From NCBI RefSeq assembly GCF_000473165.1, contig NZ_KI421504.1, positions 2,205,958-2,269,957 on the forward strand: 64,000 nucleotides of DNA. The letters are read 5' to 3'. The notes under the pieces were generated by a model. It was not told where the DNA came from. It saw only the letters and a list, made by a program, of their open reading frames with translations, and made no database searches. Position numbers and translations under genes: made by a program. This document shows, in pieces, positions 27,933 through 38,900 of this stretch. Every line of letters starts with the position of its first letter. Position 1 is the first letter of the stretch. This DNA comes from Leisingera aquimarina DSM 24565 (GTDB taxonomy: Bacteria > Pseudomonadota > Alphaproteobacteria > Rhodobacterales > Rhodobacteraceae).

Positions 27933-29594
27933 ATGCACACCAAAGTATTCTGCGTGTTTGAAGGCGGAGGGGCGAAAGGTGTTGCGCACGTTGGGGCGCT
28001 TCGAGCCATCGAGAACGTCGATGAGTACGAAGTTAAGGGATTCGCTGGAACTTCGGCGGGTGCAATTGTCGCAGCGCTCGCCGCTGTCGGCTGGTCCTCC
28101 TACGAGCTGGTAACGCAGCATGATGACGGGAGAATCGAGAGCCAAGCGCTTCAGGCGATCGGCAATGAAGGCGTAACGTCACTGGCCGCGCTTTTTGGAG
28201 ATGAGTGGAAGAAGCTCCAGCGGCTCGGCGGTAAAGATAGCTCTGAGGCTCTCGGAGCAGGTTGGCTTAGGAAAACGCGGAATAAGTGGCTAATAATTCT
28301 GCTCTTCCTGGCTGTGTGGCCGCTGTTCTACCACGTTGGACGTTGGACTGCCGGGGAGATGACGGGATGGGCCAGGTTCGCAGTAGAGCTGCTCGCCTTG
28401 ACTGCGTGGCTCGGCTACTTCAGTCTCTGGGCGTGGGTCTTGTGCACTCTTCGCAGGCTATGGACCCGTTTCCGGGGCGTAGCGGACATGGCACCGGTCA
28501 TTCAGGTTCTCGACAAGCTTTTCAAGGCAAAAATCACCCCGAAGGACGATAGGGTCACCTTCCGGGATGTGCGGGAGCAAAGCGGCCACGATCTGAAGAT
28601 AGTTGCTGCGAATATTCACTCGGGCGCTATGACTCTATTCGATGCCGCTGGAACCCCAGACGTCGCGATAGCCGATGCAGTGGCCGCATCTGCCTGCATC
28701 CCGGTGGCGTTTTCCCCTGTTGAAATCGAAGGGGAGCAATTTTGTGATGGCGGGATCGTTTCAAACCTTCCGGCCTGGACGTTCGATGATGAGCGACTGC
28801 TTGATGACGAGTGTTTGGTCGTTACCTGCGAGCTTTTGGACGGGAACGCCGGTAATATCGAGGGTAACGAAATCCGAGCGCTGGAAGGAGCTCAGATGCT
28901 GCTTCAAATGGCTCGTACCGCTGCTTTTGGCGGCGCCGCTTTGAACACACGCGGGCTCCAGCACCACATCCGGATACCTATGGAGCCGGATGTAGGGATC
29001 TTGGAGTTCGACAAGACCGAGAAGCATCTGAAGGCGGTGGATGACGCAGAGAAGGTCGCTTCGCTCAGGATCGATAGCTACCGCTTTGAACAGGAAAGCT
29101 TGGCCGAAATCTATGGCGCTGTTCGCGACTATCTTCACAAGTATGGCATTACCTGTTGCAGGCTGCGAGCTGCGTTGGTGCGTGAGGTCAAGCTCGTGGA
29201 TCGCCCTCCCGCCGCCTATACGCTCTGGTGCAATGAAGGGTTTGAGGGGTACCGGGATAGTCGCCTGCTGTTACCCATTGGAGAGTCGCTGGTAGGACGC
29301 AGCGTGCAAGATCGCTGTGCGTGTAGTATGGACCTTACAGATCCTTCTGAACACAGGCTTTATCACCGGCTGGACCGGCGACCGGCTGGTTCACGGCTGT
29401 TGCCGGATGATCGTAAATGGGTGGTTGTTGTCCCATTCAACCGTTGGCCGACAGGCTCGGATAGCGACTCTCCCGAGCACATTTCTGTTGCGGCGACGTT
29501 AGATGGAGATGTCCCCCTGCCGGGCAACTTGAGCGATCATCTTGAGGAACTGCGGAACATTGTGGACAAGAACGGGGTTTTTACCCCATATTAG
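27933..29594 (+). CDS. Patatin-like phospholipase with two membrane segments
   Basis: 553 residues. The patatin fold is split: oxyanion loop GGGAKG (11-16), nucleophile Ser41 in GTSAG (39-43) and catalytic Asp272 in DGG. Between Ser and Asp are two hydrophobic segments (about 119-136 and 150-173), which is unusual and suggests membrane anchoring. The C-terminal 200 residues look like a sensor domain ('RLLLPIGESLVGRSVQDRCACSMDL', 'KWVVVVPFNRW'), weakly GAF-like. Patatins of this kind hydrolyse phospholipids; several act as membrane-killing effectors in phage defence, but no cyclic-nucleotide synthase is nearby. Followed closely by a small basic protein. Confidence 0.85.
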   Translation: MHTKVFCVFEGGGAKGVAHVGALRAIENVDEYEVKGFAGTSAGAIVAALAAVGWSSYELVTQHDDGRIESQALQAIGNEGVTSLAALFGDEWKKLQRLGGKDSSEALGAGWLRKTRNKWLIILLFLAVWPLFYHVGRWTAGEMTGWARFAVELLALTAWLGYFSLWAWVLCTLRRLWTRFRGVADMAPVIQVLDKLFKAKITPKDDRVTFRDVREQSGHDLKIVAANIHSGAMTLFDAAGTPDVAIADAVAASACIPVAFSPVEIEGEQFCDGGIVSNLPAWTFDDERLLDDECLVVTCELLDGNAGNIEGNEIRALEGAQMLLQMARTAAFGGAALNTRGLQHHIRIPMEPDVGILEFDKTEKHLKAVDDAEKVASLRIDSYRFEQESLAEIYGAVRDYLHKYGITCCRLRAALVREVKLVDRPPAAYTLWCNEGFEGYRDSRLLLPIGESLVGRSVQDRCACSMDLTDPSEHRLYHRLDRRPAGSRLLPDDRKWVVVVPFNRWPTGSDSDSPEHISVAATLDGDVPLPGNLSDHLEELRNIVDKNGVFTPY

Positions 29595-29634
29595 CACTCA
29601 AGATGCGAGGTTGTGCCTCGCGAGGGGAACTGCG

Positions 29635-29832
29635 ATGCCTACAAGGAAAGTGAAGAAATATTCTGTCAAGCCGCGGGCAGACGGTCTGAGCTTGAAGGAA
29701 CGCTATCAGCAGTTCCGGAAAGCCAAGGCTCAAGCTGTCCGAGAGATTGAACAGCATGATCGAAAGATGGCAGCCTCTGCGCGACGTCTGCTTTCGGTTC
29801 GTCGCGAGAATGAGTTTGCGGCGCAAGACTGA
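29635..29832 (+). CDS. Small basic protein downstream of the patatin gene
   Basis: 65 residues, start MPTRKVKK after GAGGGG. Strongly basic N-terminus followed by one long charged helix ('LKERYQQFRKAKAQAVREIEQHDRKMAASARRLLSVRRE'). The gap of 40 bp to the patatin stop suggests one transcript. It could regulate the lipase or bind nucleic acid; no family is recognised. Confidence 0.55.
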   Translation: MPTRKVKKYSVKPRADGLSLKERYQQFRKAKAQAVREIEQHDRKMAASARRLLSVRRENEFAAQD

Positions 29833-29916
29833 AGCTGCCGCCCTTACACTGCGAGCAGCTTAGGCAGCAAACCAAACAACGCAGGACGCAAAGCGCTGAT
29901 CCATGGGAGACGGCCT

Positions 29917-31326
29917 TTAGACTTCTCCCAGCATCTTGCCGACCGGCTGATCAAGGCTTCTGCCGAGGTTTGGCAGGCGGCTCGCGACATCTTCCAAGCA
30001 TAATGCAAACGCGGCCTGGGCCTTGATCACTGCGACTTCTTTAATTGTCGAGCCATTGTGAACGATCTCTCCCCGAGCTTCCATAATCGACCTGACCGCG
30101 TCGACGTAGTCATCGATGCCATGCTTTCCCTTAAGGCAGATACGAATCCGTTTACGGACCCGAGCAGAGACGCCTGGAGCATACGCATCTGTCAGGAGCG
30201 TTTCAAAGGCGACAGCGAGTGCCACGACCGCTTCATCATCCGTTACACGGGCACTGAAAGACTGCCGATACCAATCCAACGCTGTGACGACACGAGCATA
30301 TACCTTGCTTCTGACGCGATCCTTGCTGGTGGTGTTGACGTGCTCAAGATGACCGATTTCGACGAGCTTGAGGGCTTGCGTCAAACGCCGCTGAGCATCG
30401 CGCATGAAGGATAGCCGCAGCGTATCCGCACCGAGGGAAAGCGTTAGGTCGGATAGGCGCGCCAGATCGAGCGCAGCCAGATTCATAGGTACACGTCGCA
30501 AGTCCACTGCTTCGGATTTCTTCTTTCGAGCCTCGCCTATTAAGTAATGGTGGATATCAAGAGTTTCCCAGTTATTGACGCGCGCCGTTGTGTTAAAGTC
30601 ACTGACTTTTTCGCCGCGATCAGCAGCGAGCGCATATAACATAGCAGTGAGCGCCGAAGAGATTCTGATCTTGAGGGTGTAGATGAACTGGTTTTCAAAA
30701 TAGGCACCGGTATGGGAGGCCAGCTTTACCATCATGAGCGGATTACTGGTCATCCAATCCATTGTCCCAGCCCGGGTATGATGGGCGAGATCGGAAGCGT
30801 CGATCTTGCCCGAGACCCCAAGCCTCGAAGCCATCTTCGAGAGGAGCTTATGCGTTGAACCGAAGTCGTTTGTTTGCGGCGCGAGGCACACATCCATGCT
30901 CCGAAGGTGCAGAAATGCATCTGCATCGCCCACCCACTGAAAAGGGGTCGCGGTGCCGATCCCGAACCCATGAAGCGGATAGAGGACAAAGCCGGGTTTG
31001 CCTGCGTTTGATGTCGTCAGGAAAGAAAGAACATCTTGAACAATCCCGCCAGGCCGGTTCTTTGCCGCTTGAAAAACGAGTTCGTCGACAATCGACACGC
31101 CCACATAAACTTCAGCTTTCCAGAGCTCACGCGCCAATGCGGCTCGAATGATCATTAAGTTATGTGAAAGACCTCTAAAAGTTCTTTCATCGAGAACGTC
31201 TTCCCCACGGAACACAAAATGTTCCAGCGTATCGAAAGCGGTCAGTTCATTATGCTTGCGCCCCAGAAATGTCTCGGCATTACTGATGGCCTTACTGGCG
31301 GGCGCCTGTACGTCTTTCAGAGCCAT
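29917..31326 (-). CDS. Hypothetical protein with C-terminal HEPN/Apea-like domain
   Basis: About 469 residues from the ATG giving MALKDVQAP; in-frame ATGs at 31392 and 31410 would lengthen it but overlap the upstream fragment, so the start is uncertain. The C-terminal 120 residues are helical with 'VVALAVAFETLLTDAYAPGVSARVRKRIRICL' and then 'ARGEIVHNGS', the R-x4-H HEPN pattern of Apea-type proteins, often RNases in immunity. The N-terminal part has 'FVLYPLHGFGIG' and 'FLHLRSMDVCLAPQTNDFG' and is not recognised. It lies just downstream of an ATPase N-terminal fragment. Confidence 0.65.
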   Translation of the reverse strand: MALKDVQAPASKAISNAETFLGRKHNELTAFDTLEHFVFRGEDVLDERTFRGLSHNLMIIRAALARELWKAEVYVGVSIVDELVFQAAKNRPGGIVQDVLSFLTTSNAGKPGFVLYPLHGFGIGTATPFQWVGDADAFLHLRSMDVCLAPQTNDFGSTHKLLSKMASRLGVSGKIDASDLAHHTRAGTMDWMTSNPLMMVKLASHTGAYFENQFIYTLKIRISSALTAMLYALAADRGEKVSDFNTTARVNNWETLDIHHYLIGEARKKKSEAVDLRRVPMNLAALDLARLSDLTLSLGADTLRLSFMRDAQRRLTQALKLVEIGHLEHVNTTSKDRVRSKVYARVVTALDWYRQSFSARVTDDEAVVALAVAFETLLTDAYAPGVSARVRKRIRICLKGKHGIDDYVDAVRSIMEARGEIVHNGSTIKEVAVIKAQAAFALCLEDVASRLPNLGRSLDQPVGKMLGEV

Positions 31327-31363
31327 TTGTCCGCGACCCGGTAAAATTCCTTCGGAAATACTC

Positions 31364-31579
31364 TCATACCAAGAATTTGGGCTCCGGCCCATGTTCGTAT
31401 CGGGGTCCATTCGCAAGCGCCTTTTGCCTCTCACGCGTATGCTTCTCGACTAACCGCTTCAAATCGGCAAGATCGTCATCGGTCAGTTTCCCCGAGAGCG
31501 CGATGCGGCGCAGTGCGTCCCGCTGCCAAAGCGGACGCCCCTCCTGTGTCGACCAATTCAACAGCTCTTCAAATGCCAT
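31364..31579 (-). pseudogene. N-terminal fragment of a large AAA-family ATPase
   Basis: 71 residues beginning 'MAFEELLNWSTQEGRPLWQRDALRRIALSGKLTDDDLADLKRLVEKH'. This is the recognisable N-terminal signature (W-S...P-x-W-Q-R-D-A-L-R-R-L) of long SMC/AAA_23-type ATP-binding proteins, but it stops after about 70 residues, before any Walker A. The rest of the ATPase is absent, so the gene is probably a deletion remnant or has been fused or rearranged against the HEPN-like gene that follows. Confidence 0.55.
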
Positions 31580-32316
31580 ATCAAAAACTCTCGTAGCAAT
31601 TGGACCGCACCACTCCGAACCCCACTGAAGCAGAATATCTTGATCGTTACTTCATTCCAGCGTGTGCTGCCAAACAAGAGCAAAAGGCTTCTTGACTTGG
31701 AAGAACGCCACAACATCTTATCTTGCGCTTCACTGATACGATCAATGAGGTCACCAAAGGACTGCATCTGGTCTTGTTCACAAAGGTGTTTTCTGCGTGT
31801 TTCATTGGCTGAGTGTTAGCCTCCAGATGTCTGCTTTTCCTCTTCACGCCTTGATCATTTTCGCTTGCAGCGAACCACAGCTGCCCGCCCGTCACGCCAA
31901 GGACCCAGCGCAGTACGCGCCCTGGACGAACGTCCGCACCTGGCAACCTATGGTTCCCACGGTATGCCGACCGGAGGTAGACTTTGGAGGTCCGGACTTA
32001 CCCGGTTTATTCGGATGCACGTTCGCTCAGGCGATAATCGCCTCGAGTTTTGATCCCAGTGGTTGGAAGTTCGCCGCCGTTGCCAAAAAAATTGTGGCCA
32101 AGTTCAATGATGCGATGGATTCTGATTGGGCGGAAGGAAGAACTGTAATCGAGGCAAGTGGAAGCAAAATCGAGTTCCTGTGTGGTTGCAACCCAGCACA
32201 ACGGCGTCGGCCAGAAGAACTCAACTTCTGATTTATATTTCTTCAATCTTTACATAACGGATTAATCAGTCGGGGTGCTCCCGTTTTCAGGTGGCTCAGG
32301 CTGAATATGGAACGCT
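31580..32316. other. Gap without a supported gene
   Basis: About 737 bp. Several overlapping frames of 60-145 codons exist on both strands (the longest at 31797-32231, plus), but none has a ribosome site or a composition I trust. The sequence may hold remnants of inserted elements. It separates the HEPN/ATPase fragment from the STAND NTPase pair. Confidence 0.4.
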
Positions 32317-32952
32317 CTAATCTCTGCGTTTGTCAGTCTCGTGTTGAAGTTCGTAAATGAGCTCTTCGCAGATTGCGTCCGTGGCATTTTTCGCGAACTG
32401 AGCTTTAGCAACCCAATCGGTCTTATTTTTCGCCTCCGAGTTGGACCAGCGAACGAGGGTCAATAGGAGCTCTGCGTCTTCATCCAGCAGTGAACTACTT
32501 TTCGCTGCGAGGAGTGAATTTCTTTCGCTTTCAGGGATCGCTCGAGCCGCCAGGTCGAAGGCAACCCTCTGGAGTTCCTCAAATGACTCCCTGAGCTCTT
32601 GGGCCGCCCGAAACCAATTATCCGATTCTTTTTCGTCCGAGTGAGAGTCACTTTTTGGCGGGCTCAGTCTCTCCCATCGGTTTCGGCGCAGCAGTTGCAA
32701 TAAACTTTCTGAACGGCCAAAGCGAGCGAGCCGCCGACTGTGCCCGGCTCTATGCTTCCAAAGCTCAATAATGGCATTTCTGCATTCGCGTTCTGCTTCG
32801 GGTTTGCCGGGCCCTGTTGTATTTTCGGCACGGTACATTAGGTCGGCAATGTGATGTGCCATCCATCGATCAAGCGTGTCAGCGTCATCGAGTTCCAGTT
32901 CTTTGATCAATGCTGTTCCCAAGGTGAGAATAGATTTCTCAGCTACGCGCAT
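32317..32952 (-). CDS. Hypothetical partner of the STAND NTPase
   Basis: 211 residues, not recognised by family. It overlaps the end of the giant STAND NTPase gene by 10 bp, so the two are translationally coupled. All-helical and charged: 'DDADTLDRWMAHHIADLMYRAENT', 'AERECRNAIIELWKHRAG', 'ELLLTLVRWSNSEAKNKTDWVAKAQFAKNATDAICEELI'. Some AVAST subtypes carry a small accessory gene next to the large protein; this may be the equivalent, but sequence identity to those was not established. Confidence 0.65.
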   Translation of the reverse strand: MRVAEKSILTLGTALIKELELDDADTLDRWMAHHIADLMYRAENTTGPGKPEAERECRNAIIELWKHRAGHSRRLARFGRSESLLQLLRRNRWERLSPPKSDSHSDEKESDNWFRAAQELRESFEELQRVAFDLAARAIPESERNSLLAAKSSSLLDEDAELLLTLVRWSNSEAKNKTDWVAKAQFAKNATDAICEELIYELQHETDKRRD

Positions 32953-35900
32953 TTTGTGCTTCCAATCAACTTTACCCAGGTGCGTTCCTGGCGATTTTCT
33001 TTTTCAACTGAATTAATGCCATGCCCATAGAAGTGTTGAACCCTGATCTCACTTAAGACAGCCATGTTGGTCTTCTGAATAACATCTTCGACAAAGCTCG
33101 ATGTCGCAATAAGACGGTCGCCATTGTTTTCTTCGCGTTCCCCATATCGCTCGCCTTCAGCCCAGCACTGGCGCTCCATAGAGACCTCTGCGCGGTGTCC
33201 GAACCATTTCAATCCGGACTTGTCCCTCTGAAGGTCGAGGCGGTCTGTGATGAATTCAGCGGGCATGATAAGCGAGGTCCGAAGGTCCCCTGCCCACGGA
33301 TCAGTAGAGTCGATGTCTCCGTCGGGATCGGCTTCGTTGATCCACCCTCGCAGAACAAATCCAATATGGTTGATTTCGGAAATGCCGTCCGCGGCAGGAA
33401 TGCAGTAATCGTGGACGCTTCCTACAGTTCTCAACGCTCTCACGAGAGCTGGAGCACTCTCTTGGTTCACCAGAGCCGTCCGAACCTCAACGTTTCTACG
33501 AAGCTGGCCGGAAACAGAAGTCCACCTTCCCCACAGCACCACTCCGCCAGCATTCTCCATAAACTGCCATGGATCTATGGTGCCGATTTCTTCGAGCCAT
33601 GCTTTCTTTGAGAGTTCGCTGTTCACAACTGCATCCGGGGGTGTCGCACGGCGTCGATCTGCACGCCATTTGCCATTCTCCCCGGCGAAGCTGGTCTTGC
33701 AGCGCACGAGATATGAGGGTGTGAAGTAGTCGTGCTCGCTTGATCCTGAGCTGGCACGATCCAACAATTTGCCAGTGAGCTTCATAACACCGTGACGGCT
33801 CAGATATGCCGACCAGGTGTCACTACGTTTGGAGCGCGGGTTTTGGTAGTCATCCGGGCGGATGATGCCCAGTTCCCTACGCGGGTCATTGAATAGGACT
33901 TTTCCACTCGCACTCGTTGCAAGCTCATGCATGATCGGTAGAACGCGTCGCTCAGCTTCGTCTTCAGATATCGAGAACGCTGTTCCCAACGGACGGAGAA
34001 GCGTGTCGCGACTTTCATAGTCGAAGTACAATCGCTTCACCTGTTCGTGCGGTGGTGTTCTGGTATCGTCTACGTCGATCGCGCCTTTCCCGGTACGATC
34101 CTCGTTGATAGTTGTGAGCCTTTCGGTTTCGGAGATATCGAGAGCGATGCACCCAGCCTCGTGCATAGCCAGAAGAATCTTTGCCGCACGCCCCCTATTA
34201 GCCACATGGTGCTCCCCCGGTGCCGCCATTTCAAAAAGCCACTTCTTCGCCGCGAAAAGACGTTCTGGGGAATCAAGCGCAACCCGTTCGAGTGCGATTA
34301 ATAGCCACTCGTTTGCATGCAGACGGTAGAACGGCAGTCGGGCATCTTGAAATGCCGACGCTTCGCCCCGCTTTGCATACGCAACCAGTTTTTCCAGATA
34401 GCTATCATCGCACCATTCCAGGACCCGTCTGGTTGCATGCGTAGCCCTCCATCTGCGACTGGGGTCTGGCGAGCCGAGCGCGGACCACAGAAACCCAATT
34501 GCGCTATCCGTAGCGGTGCTTGGCGGCTCAAGAGAAGTGCTCCATGGGCCATCACCATCCTCCGCCTCCATCGCAAAATCCATTTGCTCCAAAGCAAACT
34601 CGAGAACTTCGGCTGCATCAACAGGTTCAATCGAGCGGGCGGCCAAGGCTGACAGGTGGAAAAAATCGCCAGAATACAAAGGGTCGTCAAACTCACTAAT
34701 CACCTTCAATACGTGGCGGGCGAGCTCTCCTGCGGAGATCCCGGCTGTTTTGGCCAGGTCGCTAAATGGGTTGCCTTCATACCAACCCCAAAGTCCTGGA
34801 CGAAATGGATCGATCTCGAAAGAGCGAAGAACAAGTGCTTTCATTGCTGGCAAAAAGGAGGCTCTGCCGCACCAACTCTCCGGAACTCGTGCCAGTAGCT
34901 CGCGGAGTTCCCAATATCCGAAATCAATAAGAGTCGAAACGGAGGCAAGAAACCTGGCTTCTTTGCCAGCAGGTACAAGTGGAACCAAGATATCCCAAGT
35001 GTTCTTCCGACCGATCGATTTTTCCTCGTTGATCCTCGCCCTTGCCGTCTGAAGATCTTCTGGATCGGTCAAGTTAAGGTCAGCTAAAGTTTCCTGCCAA
35101 TTATGCTCAGGTTTGTCTCGATCTTCATTTTGTGGAGAGAAGTACCGGTCCGCATTTCGCGCTTTAGCTGATTGAATTGCTGCTTCAATCCAGTCGAATT
35201 TAATGCCGAGTTCACCAGCCTTCTTGTTCACAAACTTGAGCTGAGTGTGGCTCGGAGCCGAAGTGGAAAGGTAACGGATCACCAACTCCTTGAAGGCGTC
35301 GACACAACCCGCAGTTAGGCCTGCTTCAATAGCGCCTTTGGCTCCGTGCCCATGAGCGGGGAACATTGCCAGTAACAAATCACCTTTGATGTGCCCCGAT
35401 CTCCAGAGTTCGTCCAAGGCATAGTGGATTTCCCGGTCGACCGCGCCGAACTCACGGTCAGCCCATCTGGATGCAATTGCGAGGACTGACCTGGGGGACA
35501 ACCGGCTCAATACCCGCATCGTTCTTTCCCAGTCGAGGTAGGAGTATTTTGCCATGTGCTCGTAAGTTGGCTCTGCAAATCGAGCAAGCTTATAGGCGAG
35601 TTTAGGGGCCTCCGAGGGTTCGCTTCCTGCGTGCTGGCCTATGGAAAGGATTGTGTTCCAACGGTCGTGGTTTTCTTCCCCGAGCATCTCCGCCTCTTTC
35701 GCGGCGAGATTAAAGAGGGCCTTGGCCTCTTCGAGACTAATACCCAGCACTGCCCGGGCCATCGAAACATACACCTCGACCCTACTTTCCGCTCCTTCTC
35801 TCCATTTGGCATAGCAGTCTGTCGAGAGGCGGCACAGATCCAGTGCGAATCCGTGTAGTTCCGTTCGTTGGGAAAGAAGGCGCACCAACCGCAGCGCGGT

Positions 35901-38900
35901 GTTAGGCTTGAGGACCTGCTTTTCTTTATGCCGGTGCCAACTTTCAGCGTGTCCCCAGACCTCCGTTGAAGCATTGAGGAGAGTAAGTATCTCGGCCTTC
36001 AGGACGCTGACTTCATCAAAGGTATCGTCACGACGCTCGAAGTAGCCGCCTTTTGCTTTTGCGGCCTCTTTTGTGGTCTCTTCGACTTTATCCGACAACT
36101 CACTTGGAGATATCCGGCCAAGAATGGAATTTGCCCAAAGCCGGTACCACGGAATTAACGAGCCAGCAGTTCGCCGACGATCATCAGTTCGATCTACACT
36201 TGTCTTCCTCGTTTCCTTTTTCAACAGACGACCAACCGTCAATGGGCGCCCGTTTAGTGCTGCTCGTAGCGCAAACCCTCGTAGTAGAGTACATCTGGTT
36301 CCGTAGGCTTCGTGCCAGTGCCCCGAGATTTCGTGATCCAAATGCTTGGGTAAGTATCGGCTAAGGAGTCTCGAAACTTCTTTCCGAGGCAAGGCTCGCG
36401 CGCGTATCGCGGCAACGCAAATAGAGACAATTGCTGAGAGATACGGGCTCTCTCGAAAATCGCTGAGATTGTCGTCCCCTAAAGTTCCCAAATCGACACG
36501 CTCGCTCGAAAGTATTCGAGCGAGGCGAGCAATCTGTCCTTTGTCGGGAAACCTATTGACCCGAAGCATCTCGAGATTGACTGCGGAGGCAAGGAAAACG
36601 TCGTTTCCAGCAGCACTTAGAAGCGCATCCAAATCGTCGATCCGACCTGCATCGGCGAGACGTGACGCGACTACGCGCCCGAAGTTGAACGAAATACTGC
36701 GCGGGGTCCAACTCCGCAGAAACCTCGCGCACCGGTCGGCACCGTCTAATTGGAAGATTGCCCATGCCATCTCAGTGATCTCATTGTCAAAGTTTACACG
36801 ATCAAAGGATGTATTCTCGTTTTCTCTTCGCTTCTCTAAGTGATCATCCAGCCAATTGTTGGCAGCATACAACCGGCTGAACGCGTCACCTCGAAACTGT
36901 TCATATCCTGCAAAAAGAGCGGCCTGGTATGCGTTGTCAGAACCAAACCATTCCCCGCCTCCGATTTTTCTGTTAGCGACCAAGTCAGCGGTTTGAGCGG
37001 GTTCCAAGAATACCGACGCAATGTCGGGGTTCGACGAAATTACGCTAAGCTGCCGGTCTTCCGCGGCGGCGAGACCGGCAGCTTTGAAAGCAAGTTTTGC
37101 AGCATCAGAATAACGTTTCGCGCGGAGCGCAGCTTGCACTGACGTACGCAATCTTTGAAGCTGAATCTCACGACGAGAGACGTCGCCTCCTTCGGGAAGC
37201 CCCCCATCGGAAAGGTTCATTTCGATTAATTCGTCAAGTTGCCCGGAAGCGAGAAGAAGCCGCGGCAAAGTGATGGAGGCATAGATGCTCGTTTTCGAAA
37301 GAGAACGCACGACATTTGCAAGCTGCCGAGAGTTGTCCGTCGTTGGGAGAAACCGCGTTTGAAACCAATGCTCAGTTGGCTCGTCGATGAACTGCACAGC
37401 CTCGTCGTTGATAACGAGTGCTTTCCCGAGTTCACTTGAAAACGTCCGAACAAAATGAACTGAGGCACCAGAGACGGCAGCCAGAACTTCGACCGGTATG
37501 AATGGTCTAAGGACCGCCAAAGCCTCACACATTCTATCGATAGTCTGTTTCTCCTCTGCACCCGCCGCGTCTCTGGCAACCGAAATTGCCTGTTCAAGGA
37601 TAGCCTCGATTGCTTCTTGAACAGTGCGCGGCAACGGGCCAAGCCGGTCGAGAACCTGATTCAGCGAACCAGTTCCTTCCAAAGCTTTGTACTGCAAACG
37701 CGGGTTTGCTGACGTCAGACGGTGAAATGAACTAACAGCCGCATCGTTTGCGTCGGGAAACCTATTTCGCAAGTAGGCGCCAGTCTCAATTTCGGAAAAC
37801 GAGTCAAGGGGTAATTCTCTTGTTCGAGGCGACGGAGGTGGATCGAGGAGGTGCTTTCGTTCTGGTCTTGTGGTGAGGACGACCTTGACACCTTTGGGCC
37901 ATTCCATGCGGAGCATACTTCTCGGGAAGCTTGCAGCATGGCCATTTTCACGTGCAGCAATTTCTGCGTTGTCGGCAGCGTCAATGACAAGCAATATCAC
38001 CGCCCCTTGCGAGGCCTGCACTACGCTGGCCGCTGCCTGTTTCAAGCGTGCCTCAAACACTCTCGCGTAGGCCTCACCGGTTGCTTTTGGTGATGGAATA
38101 ATGGGGTCACACAATCCTTGAAACGCGAGTTCATTCGCCATTTGTACGAACCCGTGCCGAGGTTCATGGCGAAGGCGAGAAATTTGCCGATAGCTACCAC
38201 TCGCAAAGCAATCGAACAGAACTGAGACGCTCCCTTCCGGTAAGAAACGGTGCAAAGCCGCAGCTGCAACGGATTTTCCACTCCCGCCTTCAGCTTCCAG
38301 TAGGATCGGGACATCGCTCTCGACGATTTTTTGGGTAATTTCCTCGAAAACCGTTCTTGCAATGAAGTCTTCAGGTGTGTCCAATTCCGTCGGTGCGGGG
38401 AGGAGATCGTGTTCCAAGCAATCCATTATGCGAAGAACATCATTTCGATCGATCACAAGATCTGGCTGGTCAGGTTTGGCGGCCTTGTTTGCTACCATTT
38501 CCACCAGCCGAATTGGAACATCTCTATCGACGTCAGGTAGGTATGACCGAGAATCTTCCTGAAGTAATTTGGATTGGGTGGCCAGTGACGGGGTCGATGG
38601 GAGGAGCTTAACCCGTTCTGCAAAGCGCTTTATTTGCTTCGCATTCAGGGGAAGTTTTTCTCGAAAGTAGTCTGCGTTTTTAGAGGTTTCTCCGGATTGG
38701 AGTTCCGTAAGAGCAGTGACGACCAACTCTGAAATAGGCCTATTGGTTTCAAATTGAAATTCGTGCTTCAATCCGCACTTTGATAACGTTTCTTCACGCT
38801 CTGCACTTGGAAACCGTTTTGCGTAACCGATGAGTGTTTTTACTAAATCACTCGCTGTCATTTCCTTGTCAGGCGCCGTTAAAGAATGTTTGAACTGCCT

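Noticed and set aside
27933-29594. CBASS interpretation of the patatin (CapV-like)
   Set aside because: No CD-NTase or accessory cap gene lies nearby.
31797-32231. 144-codon plus-strand frame
   Set aside because: Competing frames on the other strand, no ribosome site and no recognisable family.
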